A stretch of 25,348 bases of DNA from CAYUPI01 sp964446585 (GCA_964446585.1 CAYUPI010000074.1:1-25348); one strand, 5' to 3'; positions 1-6,855 are shown, counted from the stretch's first letter. Notes: generated by a model from the sequence alone, not told the origin. A program made the numbers and translations.

Positions 1-176
1 TCCTGGCCGACTGGGAGCGGATAGTCCCGAAGTTCGTCAAAGTCATGCCCAAAGATTACAAACGCGTTTTGCAGTCGCTCAAGAAGGTGGAGAGCTCCGG
101 TCTCAGCGGGGAAGAAGCCATCATGGCCGCCTTCGAGGAGAACGCGCGCGATGTCGCCCGCATCGGCGGCGGATGA
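1..176 (+). CDS. gltB: glutamate synthase large subunit, C-terminal end (partial)
   Basis: An open frame enters from the left edge (first whole codon at 3) and ends at the TGA at 174-176. The 57 residues read LADWERIVPKFVKVMP..., then a lysine-rich helix and a short Gly-rich end. In my knowledge of the family this matches the extreme C-terminus of the glutamate synthase alpha subunit (typically LxDWxxxxxxFVKVMPxDYKRVL), which makes glutamate from glutamine and 2-oxoglutarate. Almost the whole protein lies outside the window, so its catalytic domains cannot be checked. The gltD start codon follows 9 nt after the stop, the usual gltBD operon order, which supports the call. Confidence 0.85.
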   Translation, partial: LADWERIVPKFVKVMPKDYKRVLQSLKKVESSGLSGEEAIMAAFEENARDVARIGGG

Positions 177-185
177 GTTTTGATC

Positions 186-1670
186 ATGGGTAGTCCCACC
201 GGCTTCATCGAGTATCTCCGCGAGCTCCCGCTGGATCGTTCAGCCCTCGAACGCATTCGGGATTGGAACGAGTTCCATCATCACATGCCCGAGCCCAGGC
301 TGCGCCAGCAGGCCGCCCGGTGCATGGATTGCGGCATCCCCTTCTGCCATACCGGCACACTCCTCAGCGGCATGGCCTCCGGATGTCCGATTCATAACCT
401 GATTCCCGAATGGAATGACCTGATCTATCGCGGCCTGTGGAAGGAAGCTCTCGACCGGCTCCATAACACCAATAATTTCCCGGAATTTACCGGCCGAGTC
501 TGCCCGGCGCCGTGCGAAGGTTCCTGCGTCCTCGGCATCAATGCACCGCCCGTGACGATCAAAACCATCGAGTGCGAGATCATTGATAAAGGTTGGGAGA
601 AAGGGTGGGTCGTGCCCGAGCCTCCTGGCATCCGTACTGGCAAGAAGGTCGCCGTCGTCGGCTCCGGCCCTGCCGGCCTCTGCGCCGCCGCCCAGCTCAA
701 CCGGGCCGGACATTGGACGAGCGTTTTCGAGCGCGAGGATCGCCCGGGCGGCCTGCTCATGTATGGCATCCCCAACATGAAATTGGACAAGGAAACAGTT
801 GTCCTGCGCCGTATCCGGCAGATGGAAGCTGAGGGTGTCAAGTTCATCAACAACACCGAGGTTGGCCGCGATTATCCCGCCGATAAGCTTCTCAAGGAAT
901 TTGATGCCGTTGTGCTCTGCACAGGCGCGACCAAACCGCGCGATTTGCCCGTCGAAGGCCGCGACCTCAAAGGCGTGCATTTTGCGATGGATTACCTCAC
1001 CCAGAACACCCGCAGCCTGATGGATGGACACAGAAACGGGAACTTCATTTCCGCCGAGGGCAAGGACGTGATGGTCATCGGCGGTGGCGACACCGGCACC
1101 GATTGCGTCGGCACCGCCATGCGGCAGGGCTGCAAGAGCCTCGTGCAGGTCGAGATCCTGCCGCAGCCGCCGATGGATCGGGCAAACGACAACCCCTGGC
1201 CTGAGTGGCCGAAAATCTATCGCCTGGACTACGGGCAGGAGGAGGCGGCCGCTAAGTTCGGCGCCGATCCGCGCGTTTATCTTCGCACAGCCAAAAGGTT
1301 CACCAGCGACGGCAACGGCCACGTCAAGGAAGCTTTGCTCGTTCAGATTCAGTGGGAGCGAAGCCCGCATGGCCAGTTTGTTCCCAGAGAAGTTCCCGGC
1401 TCCGAACAAGTCCGCCCAGTCCAGCTGGTGCTCCTGGCGATGGGTTTCCTCGGTCCTGAACAACCTCTTCTCGAGGCACTGGGCGTCGAGCGCGATGCCC
1501 GTACTAATATCAAGGCCGACTATGAACGATACGCCACCAATCTTAAAGGCGTTTTCACGGCCGGTGATTGTCGCCGCGGCCAGAGTCTGATTGTCTGGGC
1601 CTTCAACGAGGGGCGCGGCGCCGCCCGCGAATGCGATCGCTACCTCATGGGTCACACCAGCTTGCCCTGA
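186..1670 (+). CDS. gltD: glutamate synthase small subunit (NADPH)
   Basis: The beta subunit of glutamate synthase oxidises NADPH and passes electrons through FAD and Fe-S clusters to GltB, completing ammonia assimilation with glutamine synthetase. The 494-residue product has the family length. Cysteines at about 46, 49, 54 and 67 (in CMDCGIPFC and SGCP) and at 106, 110 and 114 are the Fe-S ligand set. GSGPAG at about 159-164 is the FAD Rossmann loop, GGGDTG at about 299-304 the NADPH loop, and the C-terminal VFTAGDCRRGQSLIVWA segment is typical of the family. I chose the ATG at 186 over the in-frame TTG at 180 because MGSPTGFIEY matches the usual GltD beginning. It lies 9 nt behind gltB. No break or frameshift is seen. 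Confidence 0.96.
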   Translation: MGSPTGFIEYLRELPLDRSALERIRDWNEFHHHMPEPRLRQQAARCMDCGIPFCHTGTLLSGMASGCPIHNLIPEWNDLIYRGLWKEALDRLHNTNNFPEFTGRVCPAPCEGSCVLGINAPPVTIKTIECEIIDKGWEKGWVVPEPPGIRTGKKVAVVGSGPAGLCAAAQLNRAGHWTSVFEREDRPGGLLMYGIPNMKLDKETVVLRRIRQMEAEGVKFINNTEVGRDYPADKLLKEFDAVVLCTGATKPRDLPVEGRDLKGVHFAMDYLTQNTRSLMDGHRNGNFISAEGKDVMVIGGGDTGTDCVGTAMRQGCKSLVQVEILPQPPMDRANDNPWPEWPKIYRLDYGQEEAAAKFGADPRVYLRTAKRFTSDGNGHVKEALLVQIQWERSPHGQFVPREVPGSEQVRPVQLVLLAMGFLGPEQPLLEALGVERDARTNIKADYERYATNLKGVFTAGDCRRGQSLIVWAFNEGRGAARECDRYLMGHTSLP

Positions 1671-1779
1671 TAGCCGTAGTCAGCTTTCACCAGAGTTCGG
1701 CTACTCCGTATAAGTTCCTATTGCGTTCCTCCGCTGTTTCTGGCATTCGTTGAGTCCAGCGAGAGTTCCGCGAATTGAG

Positions 1780-1989
1780 ATGAGCGCACGGATTTGCGTC
1801 TGTTGCGGGGAACCAATGACCGAACAGGGTACAGTTCACTCCCGCAACCCCAACGTCTGCGCTTCCTGTTCGAGCCTTATGGATGGCATGGACGACCCCG
1901 ACCGCCAAGGCACTATAGAAGATACTGCTCCCCAATCACTTGCACCAGAAGCAACCGAAGCGCTTTCCGAACATCCTTCCGCCGCCTAG
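1780..1989 (+). CDS. small four-cysteine (zinc-ribbon-like) hypothetical protein
   Basis: A 69-residue frame starting at ATG 1780; an in-frame TTG at 1750 would add ten residues. The N-terminal half has ICVCCGEPM and, about 20 residues later, NVCASCSSLMDGMDD. The two CxxC pairs could bind one zinc ion, as in small zinc ribbons. The C-terminal half is acidic and low in hydrophobics, so probably disordered. There is no signal peptide or membrane segment. It sits 109 nt after gltD on the same strand and may be carried on that transcript. I do not recognise the family and assign no function. The clustered cysteines and clean stop make it likelier to be real than the overlapping frames, but it could be spurious. 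Confidence 0.5.
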   Translation: MSARICVCCGEPMTEQGTVHSRNPNVCASCSSLMDGMDDPDRQGTIEDTAPQSLAPEATEALSEHPSAA

Positions 1990-2190
1990 CACAGGTCCCA
2001 ATCAGCAGGTCTCATTTAGCGGCGTTTGGCATCAAGCGTTCCACAAGCATGCTTTGTACCTCAAAAAAAATACTTGCCAAAATGGGGTAGATTACTGTTT
2101 ATTTTCCTTTGTCGGGTGTCTGGTCGTTTTTTCCGCGGGATTCCCCATCCCCACCTCCTTGGCGACCGGGCACCTGACGTTTTTGTTGGA

Positions 2191-2289
2191 TGGAGCGGTG
2201 GCGTAGTGGAGTAAAGGAGTGGTGAACCATAAGACCAGACGCGCCCTGCATTTTGCATTACTCCAACACTCCATGACTCCAGCATTCCG
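2191..2289. repeat. inverted pair of degenerate octamer arrays
   Basis: The left array at 2191-2222 consists of four consecutive 8-mers of the type TGGAGTRR. The right array at 2258-2289 consists of four 8-mers of the complementary type NNACTCCA. The octamer at 2207-2214 (TGGAGTAA) and the one at 2258-2265 (TTACTCCA) are exact reverse complements. The 35 nt between the arrays are unrelated. The transcript could form a long imperfect hairpin. It ends 16 nt before the mnmA -35 box. Confidence 0.7.
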
Positions 2290-2304
2290 TTCTGGAGCGC
2301 CGGG

Positions 2305-2332
2305 TTGCGGCGCTGGTAAACTGCTCTATATT
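2305..2332 (+). promoter_or_regulatory. putative sigma70 promoter of mnmA (leaderless)
   Basis: TTGCGG at 2305-2310, a 16-nt spacer, then TATATT at 2327-2332. Only 8 nt separate the -10 box from the mnmA ATG at 2341. With the usual distance to the start site, transcription would begin at or within about two bases of the A of ATG, leaving no room for a ribosome binding site. The same -10 hexamer and 16-nt spacing recur at the rplB promoter. Confidence 0.6.
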
Positions 2333-2340
2333 ACGCGGCT

Positions 2341-3426
2341 ATGGTCGCCCCGGGAAAGACACGCGTCGTTGTCGGCATGAGCGGTGGAGTAGATTCCTCC
2401 GCCACCGCCGCGCTGTTGCTCGAGCAGGGCTATGACGTGGTCGGCATCACGCTCAAGCTTTGGCCGCAGGACTGCGTGTCCCGCGCCACCGACAAGTGCT
2501 GCGGCCCACAAGCCGTAACGGATGCGCGGGCGGTCTGCCACAGGCTCGGCGTGCCCTACTATCTGGTGGATGAATCGGACGAGTTCCAGAACCGCGTCAT
2601 CAAGTACTTCGCCGAGGAATACCGGGCCGGACGCACGCCCAACCCGTGCGTCATGTGCAATCAGCACCTCAAATTCGGCCGGCTCATCGAGCGCGCCGAC
2701 AAGCTTGGCGCCCGCTACATTGCCACCGGCCATTTCGCGCGGCTCGAGCCCGCCTTCAATGGCGGTCGAACGTTGCTCAAGCGTGGGCGCGACGCGCGCA
2801 AGGACCAGAGCTATTTTCTCTTTTCGCTGCGGCAAGAGCAATTGGCGCGCGCCCTGTTTCCGCTCGGCGACAAGACCAAGAGCGACACCCGCGAAGTGGC
2901 CCGCCACTGCCAGCTTAAGACCGCCGACAAAGAGGAGAGCATGGAGATTTGTTTCGTGCCGGACAAAGACTACGGCGGGTTCCTCCAGCAAGCGGGACTG
3001 GCGCAAAAACATCGCGGCGAGATCGTTGATCTCCATGGCCGCGTTCTGGGCCATCACGAAGGCATCGAATTCTTCACCATCGGCCAGCGCAAAGGCCTGG
3101 GTATCTCCTCGACCCAGCCGCTCTACGTTATCGAACTAGATCCGGTCAACAATCGTGTCGTCGTCGGCCCCGACTCCGCTCTCGAGCGCGATGAGTTTAT
3201 TGTCGAGAATTGCAATTGGATTCCGTTCGACGAACCGCCGAAGAGTTTGGAAGCGACGGTGCAGATTCGCTACCATCACCCGGGCGCGCCGGCGACCGTG
3301 ACGCCGCTTCCGGGCGGCCGCAGACAGGTGAAACTGCATACCCCCCAGCGGGCGATCACTCCTGGCCAAGTGGCTGTTTTCTACCAGGAGGACCTGGTCC
3401 TGGGCGGCGGCTGGATCACGCGCTGA
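2341..3426 (+). CDS. mnmA: tRNA-specific 2-thiouridylase MnmA
   Basis: MnmA adds sulfur to U34 in the wobble position of tRNAs for Lys, Glu and Gln, using ATP to adenylate the base and a persulfide cysteine as donor. The 361-residue product has the family length. SGGVDSS at 14-20 is the PP-loop ATP site. Cys103 in NPCVMCN (101-107) and Cys204 in SMEICFVPD are the expected catalytic cysteine pair. GHFA follows at 130-133 and the C-terminal beta-barrel part ends in GQVAVFYQEDLVLGGGWI, as in the family. A cysteine-containing segment at about 45-54 (DCVSRATDKCC) is the variable region after strand two. ATG 2341 is chosen because the promoter lies 8 nt upstream and SGGVDSS sits at the normal distance. 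No Shine-Dalgarno sequence is visible. Confidence 0.97.
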   Translation: MVAPGKTRVVVGMSGGVDSSATAALLLEQGYDVVGITLKLWPQDCVSRATDKCCGPQAVTDARAVCHRLGVPYYLVDESDEFQNRVIKYFAEEYRAGRTPNPCVMCNQHLKFGRLIERADKLGARYIATGHFARLEPAFNGGRTLLKRGRDARKDQSYFLFSLRQEQLARALFPLGDKTKSDTREVARHCQLKTADKEESMEICFVPDKDYGGFLQQAGLAQKHRGEIVDLHGRVLGHHEGIEFFTIGQRKGLGISSTQPLYVIELDPVNNRVVVGPDSALERDEFIVENCNWIPFDEPPKSLEATVQIRYHHPGAPATVTPLPGGRRQVKLHTPQRAITPGQVAVFYQEDLVLGGGWITR

Positions 3427-3445
3427 ATTTTCTTCAAAAAACCAG

Positions 3446-3473
3446 TTGCACCGGCGCGCGCGTTTGCTATATT
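3446..3473 (+). promoter_or_regulatory. putative sigma70 promoter of the ribosomal protein operon
   Basis: TTGCAC at 3446-3451, a 16-nt GC-rich spacer, and TATATT at 3468-3473. It lies between the mnmA stop (3426) and rplB (3601), so transcription would start near 3480 and give a leader of about 120 nt. No T-tracted terminator hairpin is visible after mnmA, so read-through from mnmA is also possible. Confidence 0.65.
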
Positions 3474-3486
3474 CGCCGTTCCGTTT

Positions 3487-3573
3487 CACCCGGTTCGGGT
3501 GCGGACAGCATAACCTGCGGGACCGATAACTGACTTCCATCCGGGAGCGGGAATAATGGCTCCGCTCTCCAAG
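3487..3573 (+). promoter_or_regulatory. structured 5' leader of rplB (two hairpins)
   Basis: Two stems can be drawn in the leader. CACCCG and CGGGTG (3487-3501) enclose a 3-nt loop. Downstream, GGGAGCGG near 3543 pairs over 8 bp (one G-U) with CCGCTCTC near 3563, around an 11-nt loop. Ribosomal protein operons are often regulated by a product binding such leaders. I do not recognise a known Rfam class, so the regulatory role is inference. Confidence 0.4.
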
Positions 3574-3600
3574 TAGCTGGCTTGGGAAACGAATCGATTT

Positions 3601-4455
3601 ATGCCAGGAAAAAGTTTTAGACCGCTAACGCCGTCCACGCGCTATATCACGTATGCGGACTTTAGCGATATCACGAAGGACCGGCCTGAAAAGAGCCTGG
3701 TTCAGATTCGCAAGCGCACCGGCGGCCGCAACGCTTATGGACGCGTGACCGCCCGCGGCATCGGCGGCGGACACAAGCAGAAAATCCGCCTGGTCGATTT
3801 CAAGCGCAGCAAGCATGGCGTCGAAGCCACCGTCAAGGCCATCGAATATGACCCGCGCCGCACCGCCCGGCTGGCTTTGCTCGAGTATCCAGACGGCGAT
3901 AAGACTTATATCATCGCCCCCAGCGGCCTGCAGGTCGGCGCGAAATTGCTCAGCGGCCCGACGGCGCCGCCTGAAGTCGGCAATAATCTGCCTTTGCGCA
4001 CCGTCCCGGTGGGTCTGCCGATTCATAATGTCGAACTGATTCCCGGCCGCGGCGCCCAGATGGTGCGCACCGCCGGCGGCGCCGCCACGCTCATGTCCCG
4101 GGATGAGGGCTACGCTCAGATTCGACTGCCTTCGGGCGAGATTCGCCGCATCAACGAGAATTGCTATGCCACCATTGGGCAAGTGGGCAATGCCGAGCAC
4201 GAAAACGTCGTCCTCGGCAAAGCGGGCCGTTCGCGGCATTTAGGCATTCGCCCGATCAACCGCGGGGTTTCGCGCAACCCGGTGGACCATCCCAACGGCG
4301 GCGGCGCCGGCAAATCGAAGTCCGGCGGCGGCTGGCAGCAATTGACCTCGCCGTGGGGTTTGCTAGCCAAGGGCTATCGGACTCGGGAAAAGAAGAAACA
4401 TTCCAACCGGTTCATCCTGGTTCGCCGCGATGGCCGGCCGATGAAAAACATATGA
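3601..4455 (+). CDS. rplB: 50S ribosomal protein L2
   Basis: L2 is a primary 23S rRNA binder near the peptidyl transferase centre. The 284-residue product shows the OB-like and SH3-like core (GRVTARGIGGGHKQKIRLVDFKR, then EYDPRRTARLALLEYPDG) and the C-terminal family signature NPVDHPNGGGAGKSKSGG followed by SPWG. It is slightly longer than the E. coli protein (273). The signature usually reads DHPHGGGEG; here the second histidine is asparagine, while the first (E. coli His229) is kept. It is the first gene of the cluster, preceded by its own promoter and leader, whereas rplB is normally fifth in the S10 operon. No Shine-Dalgarno sequence is visible before ATG 3601. Confidence 0.98.
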   Translation: MPGKSFRPLTPSTRYITYADFSDITKDRPEKSLVQIRKRTGGRNAYGRVTARGIGGGHKQKIRLVDFKRSKHGVEATVKAIEYDPRRTARLALLEYPDGDKTYIIAPSGLQVGAKLLSGPTAPPEVGNNLPLRTVPVGLPIHNVELIPGRGAQMVRTAGGAATLMSRDEGYAQIRLPSGEIRRINENCYATIGQVGNAEHENVVLGKAGRSRHLGIRPINRGVSRNPVDHPNGGGAGKSKSGGGWQQLTSPWGLLAKGYRTREKKKHSNRFILVRRDGRPMKNI

Positions 4456-4458
4456 AGA

Positions 4459-4557
4459 ATGGATTGATGGATTATTGGAGATGTGGGTTATTGGGGCAGT
4501 CGCTCCAGCATATCGGCTTTCTGATCATTCCATCATTCCATCATTCCATTAATCCAT
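4459..4557. repeat. inverted pair of octamer arrays between rplB and rpsS
   Basis: From 4459 five consecutive 8-mers start with ATGGATTG and ATGGATTA and decay into G/T-rich units. From 4526 to 4549 there are three perfect CATTCCAT units, followed by TAATCCAT at 4550-4557, the exact reverse complement of the unit at 4467-4474. About 27 nt of unrelated sequence lie between. The array ends 8 nt before the rpsS start codon, so the rpsS initiation region lies on one arm of a possible hairpin. Confidence 0.8.
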
Positions 4558-4565
4558 TTTAGTTT

Positions 4566-4847
4566 ATGGGACGCTCAATCAAAAAAGGTCCGTTCGTGGA
4601 CGGCCACCTGATGGAAAAAATCCAGAAGGCCAAAGACAGCAAATCCAAGACGCCGATAAAGACCTGGTCGCGGCGCTCAATCATCACGCCCGACTTCGTC
4701 GGCCTGACGTTTACCGTTCACAACGGCAAGATTTTCAACCCAGTGTTCGTCACAGAAAACATGGTCGGCCATCGGCTTGGCGAGTTTTCCCTGACGCGCA
4801 CGTTCAAGAAGCACGGCGCGCATACGGCCAAGGCCGAAGCGAAATAA
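4566..4847 (+). CDS. rpsS: 30S ribosomal protein S19
   Basis: S19 binds the 30S head with S13 and contacts the A-site region. The 93-residue product has the standard start MGRSIKKGPFVDGHLMEKI, the central TWSRRSIITPDFVGLTFTVHNGK and the family signature VGHRLGEFSLTRTF. It lies 110 nt after rplB, an unusually long gap that is filled by the octamer arrays. rplV follows after 4 nt. The bases before ATG 4566 are T-rich with no purine-rich ribosome binding site. Confidence 0.98.
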   Translation: MGRSIKKGPFVDGHLMEKIQKAKDSKSKTPIKTWSRRSIITPDFVGLTFTVHNGKIFNPVFVTENMVGHRLGEFSLTRTFKKHGAHTAKAEAK

Positions 4848-4851
4848 TTCT

Positions 4852-5205
4852 ATGGAAGTTCAGGCGATCATGCGGAACGTGCGGATGTCGGCGCAAAAAA
4901 TGCGCGAGGTCGTGCGCCAGATCCAGGGCATGCCGGCCGGCCAGGCCCAGGCGGTTCTGGCGGTGGTGCCGCGCAAGGGAGCGCGGTTCGTGGCCAAAAC
5001 GCTTAAATCGGCTATCGCCAACGCCGAAGATTTGAAAACGCATAAGAAGGAATACAGCGGCCTGGCGACTGATCGTTTGTGGATCGTGCAAGCTGTTGCC
5101 CAAACCGCCTCCACGCTGCGGCGGTTCACGCCCAAAGCGCGCGGCTCGGCCGGCCCGATACTCAAGCGCAACTGCCACATCAAAATTGTACTCTCTGATG
5201 AATAA
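4852..5205 (+). CDS. rplV: 50S ribosomal protein L22
   Basis: L22 binds all six domains of 23S rRNA and its beta hairpin lines the nascent-chain exit tunnel. The 117-residue product shows the family core: RMSAQKMREVVRQIQGMPAGQA, KTLKSAIANAEDL, then the tunnel loop region TLRRFTPKARGSAGPILKRNCHIKIVLSDE. The usual KRxxPRARGRA of the loop appears here as RRFTPKARGSA. It starts 4 nt after rpsS and precedes rpsC by 46 nt, in S10-operon order. Start at ATG 4852 is the only reasonable choice. Confidence 0.97.
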   Translation: MEVQAIMRNVRMSAQKMREVVRQIQGMPAGQAQAVLAVVPRKGARFVAKTLKSAIANAEDLKTHKKEYSGLATDRLWIVQAVAQTASTLRRFTPKARGSAGPILKRNCHIKIVLSDE

Positions 5206-5251
5206 CTTCCCGTTCCACTCCACTGTTGCTCGTTCCTTCGAGTTTTGATCT

Positions 5252-5926
5252 ATGGGCCAAAAAACCAATCCCGTCGGCCTGCGCGTCGCCGTTAACCGCG
5301 ATTGGCGTTCCAAGTGGTATGCCGGCAAGAAAGAGTTCGGCAAGCTGCTGACCGAAGACCGCAATATTCGCGACCTGCTGAAAAAGAAACTCGAGTCGGC
5401 CTCGGTGCCCCAGATCCTCATCGAACGCGCCGCCAGCCGCTGTCGCATCACCATCATGACCGCCCGTCCGGGCATTGTCATCGGCCGCAAGGGCGCGGAG
5501 ATCGACAAGCTCAAGGAAGAGCTCAGCCGCATGACCGGCAAAGAGATTTATGTCGATATTCTCGAAGTCAAACACCCGGAAATCGACGCGCAACTGGTCG
5601 CCGAGAACGTCGCCTTGCAGTTGGAGCGCCGCGTTTCCTTCCGTCGGGCAATGAAGAAGGCGCTGCAGACGGCCAAAGATTTCGGCGCCGAAGGCATCAA
5701 GATCCGGTGCGCGGGGCGGCTCGGCGGAGCAGAGTTGGCCCGGGTCGAGCAATATCACTGGGGCCGCGTGCCGCTGCACACTTTGCGGGCGAACATCGAG
5801 TACGGCTTTGCCGAGGCGAACACGGTCTATGGCAAGCTGGGCATCAAATGCTGGATTTGCAAAGGCGAAACCAAGCCGCAGCAAGCGCCGCCGCCGCATG
5901 CCCCGGCCGAGCAGGTGCCGGCCTAA
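5252..5926 (+). CDS. rpsC: 30S ribosomal protein S3
   Basis: S3 forms part of the mRNA entry channel of the 30S subunit. The 224-residue product begins MGQKTNPVGLRV as in the family. It has the KH domain with the GRKG loop at 78-81 (GIVIGRKGAEIDKL) and the C-terminal domain signature GAEGIKIRCAGRLGGAELARVEQYHWGRVPLHTLRANIEYG. The last 20 or so residues are rich in Ala, Pro and Gln and are probably disordered. The 46-nt gap after rplV is C/T-rich and contains no clear Shine-Dalgarno sequence. Confidence 0.98.
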   Translation: MGQKTNPVGLRVAVNRDWRSKWYAGKKEFGKLLTEDRNIRDLLKKKLESASVPQILIERAASRCRITIMTARPGIVIGRKGAEIDKLKEELSRMTGKEIYVDILEVKHPEIDAQLVAENVALQLERRVSFRRAMKKALQTAKDFGAEGIKIRCAGRLGGAELARVEQYHWGRVPLHTLRANIEYGFAEANTVYGKLGIKCWICKGETKPQQAPPPHAPAEQVPA

Positions 5927-5944
5927 TCCCAGAGCAGGATGAGA

Positions 5945-6000
5945 TACGGATATAGCGCATCAACGAATTAACCAGTTAACGACTCAACGATTTAGCGATT
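5945..6000. repeat. seven tandem degenerate octamers before rplP
   Basis: Positions 5945-6000 divide exactly into seven 8-mers with consensus YARCGANT, for example CAACGAAT at 5961, TAACGACT at 5977 and CAACGATT at 5985. The units differ from each other at one to four positions but the 8-nt phase never slips. Only 4 nt separate the last unit from the rplP ATG at 6005. Confidence 0.8.
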
Positions 6001-6004
6001 TCCT

Positions 6005-6424
6005 ATGCCACTGATGCCTGAGAGAGTGAAGTACCGCAAGATGCACCGCGGCAATCGGGCCGGCCTGGCGTCGCGCGGCCACACGGTGGCCTTTGGCGAG
6101 TACGGCTTGCAGGCCATGGAACGCTGCTGGCTCGACACCAAGCAGATCGAGGCGGCCCGCGTGGCAATCGCGCGCAACATGAAACGCCACGGCAAGATGT
6201 GGATCCGTGTGTTCCCGCAGAAATCGTTTACCAAGAAGCCGCTCGAAACGCGCATGGGCAAAGGCAAGGGGCCGTTGGAATCGTGGGTGGCCGTGATTCG
6301 CCCCGCCAACGTGCTGTTCGAGGTGGACGGCGTGACCGAGGCGGTGGCGCGCGAGTCGTTGCGCCTGGCAGCCACCAAGCTGCCGATCCAAACAAAGTTC
6401 ATTTCCCGGCACCGGATGGGGTGA
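6005..6424 (+). CDS. rplP: 50S ribosomal protein L16
   Basis: L16 organises the A-site region of the 50S subunit. The 139-residue product has the family length and marks: MPERVKYRKMHRGNRAG, FGEYGLQAME, the RNA-binding helix QIEAARVAIARNMKRHGKMWIRVFP, and RMGKGKG, whose Arg is the residue hydroxylated in E. coli L16. It follows rpsC by 78 nt, a spacer mostly occupied by tandem octamers. A 213-nt repeat-rich gap separates it from rpmC. The start ATG 6005 gives the usual N-terminus; no Shine-Dalgarno sequence is present. Confidence 0.97.
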   Translation: MPLMPERVKYRKMHRGNRAGLASRGHTVAFGEYGLQAMERCWLDTKQIEAARVAIARNMKRHGKMWIRVFPQKSFTKKPLETRMGKGKGPLESWVAVIRPANVLFEVDGVTEAVARESLRLAATKLPIQTKFISRHRMG

Positions 6425-6637
6425 GAGTTGGAGTAAGAGTAAGAGAGAAAGCAGACCACAGATGAAGACGAAAGCTGCAAGATCAAAGATCCAACTTCCA
6501 GAAAAGCTTCAAGTTCCAAGTTTCAAGGGGCCCTCGGCTTTGAAATTCGAGGATCGGGACTTTTTTGGTGCTTGTAATTTGGTGTTTGGGATTTCCTCCC
6601 ATCTGAGTTCATCTGTGTCCATCTGTGGTTAAATCCG
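6425..6637. repeat. nested inverted degenerate short-period repeats between rplP and rpmC
   Basis: The spacer holds ACCACAGATG near 6455, facing CATCTGTGGT near 6621, where the unit CATCTGNG recurs three times at about 8-9 nt spacing just before rpmC. Inside this pair lies a second one: CCAA/TTCAAG-type units at about 6490-6530 facing TTTGG/CTTG-type units at about 6563-6593. All units have a period near 8. No gene is present, although translated shadows give peptides such as NHRWTQMNSD, which I recognise as typical spurious peptides from this kind of spacer. Confidence 0.65.
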
Positions 6638-6844
6638 ATGAAAAAGGCGAAGCTAAAAGAGATGCAGGAGAAGACGCTGGCCGAGTTGCTGGCGGACGGC
6701 CGGAACCTGCGGCAGGAGATTTTCAATCTGCGATTGCAGAAGGCCAGCGCGCAGCTAGAGAAACCTGCGCGCCTCCGCGTCCTGCGTCGCGACATCGCCC
6801 GCATCGAAACCCGCATCTCGCAACTCCGCCGCAAAGCGGCTTAA
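6638..6844 (+). CDS. rpmC: 50S ribosomal protein L29
   Basis: L29 is a small two-helix protein next to L23 at the tunnel exit. The 68-residue product MKKAKLKEMQEKTLAELLADGRNLRQEIFNLRLQKASAQLEKPARLRVLRRDIARIETRI... shows the two family helices with the ELxxELxxLRxELFNLRxQ-like core and the RxxRRxIARIxT signature. It comes 213 nt after rplP and is followed after 11 nt by rpsQ. An overlapping frame beginning at 6625 is only an upstream extension of the rpsQ frame. Confidence 0.96.
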   Translation: MKKAKLKEMQEKTLAELLADGRNLRQEIFNLRLQKASAQLEKPARLRVLRRDIARIETRISQLRRKAA

Positions 6845-6855
6845 GCACCTTTTGT

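Larger units (their letters stand above)
1990..2340. other. intergenic region upstream of mnmA
   Basis: These 351 bases hold no credible gene. The first half is AT-richer than the surrounding genes and shows nothing I recognise. The second half carries the inverted octamer arrays at 2191-2289 and the mnmA promoter at 2305-2332, listed separately. Short frames crossing it are repeat-like and unlike any known protein. Confidence 0.6.

Noticed and set aside
240..1655. 471-codon minus-strand frame over gltD
   Set aside because: Antisense shadow of a gene with complete GltD motifs; its translation shows no recognisable domain.
6625..6855. N-terminal extension of rpsQ
   Set aside because: It overlaps rpmC entirely and adds 77 residues unlike S17; ATG 6856 gives the normal protein.
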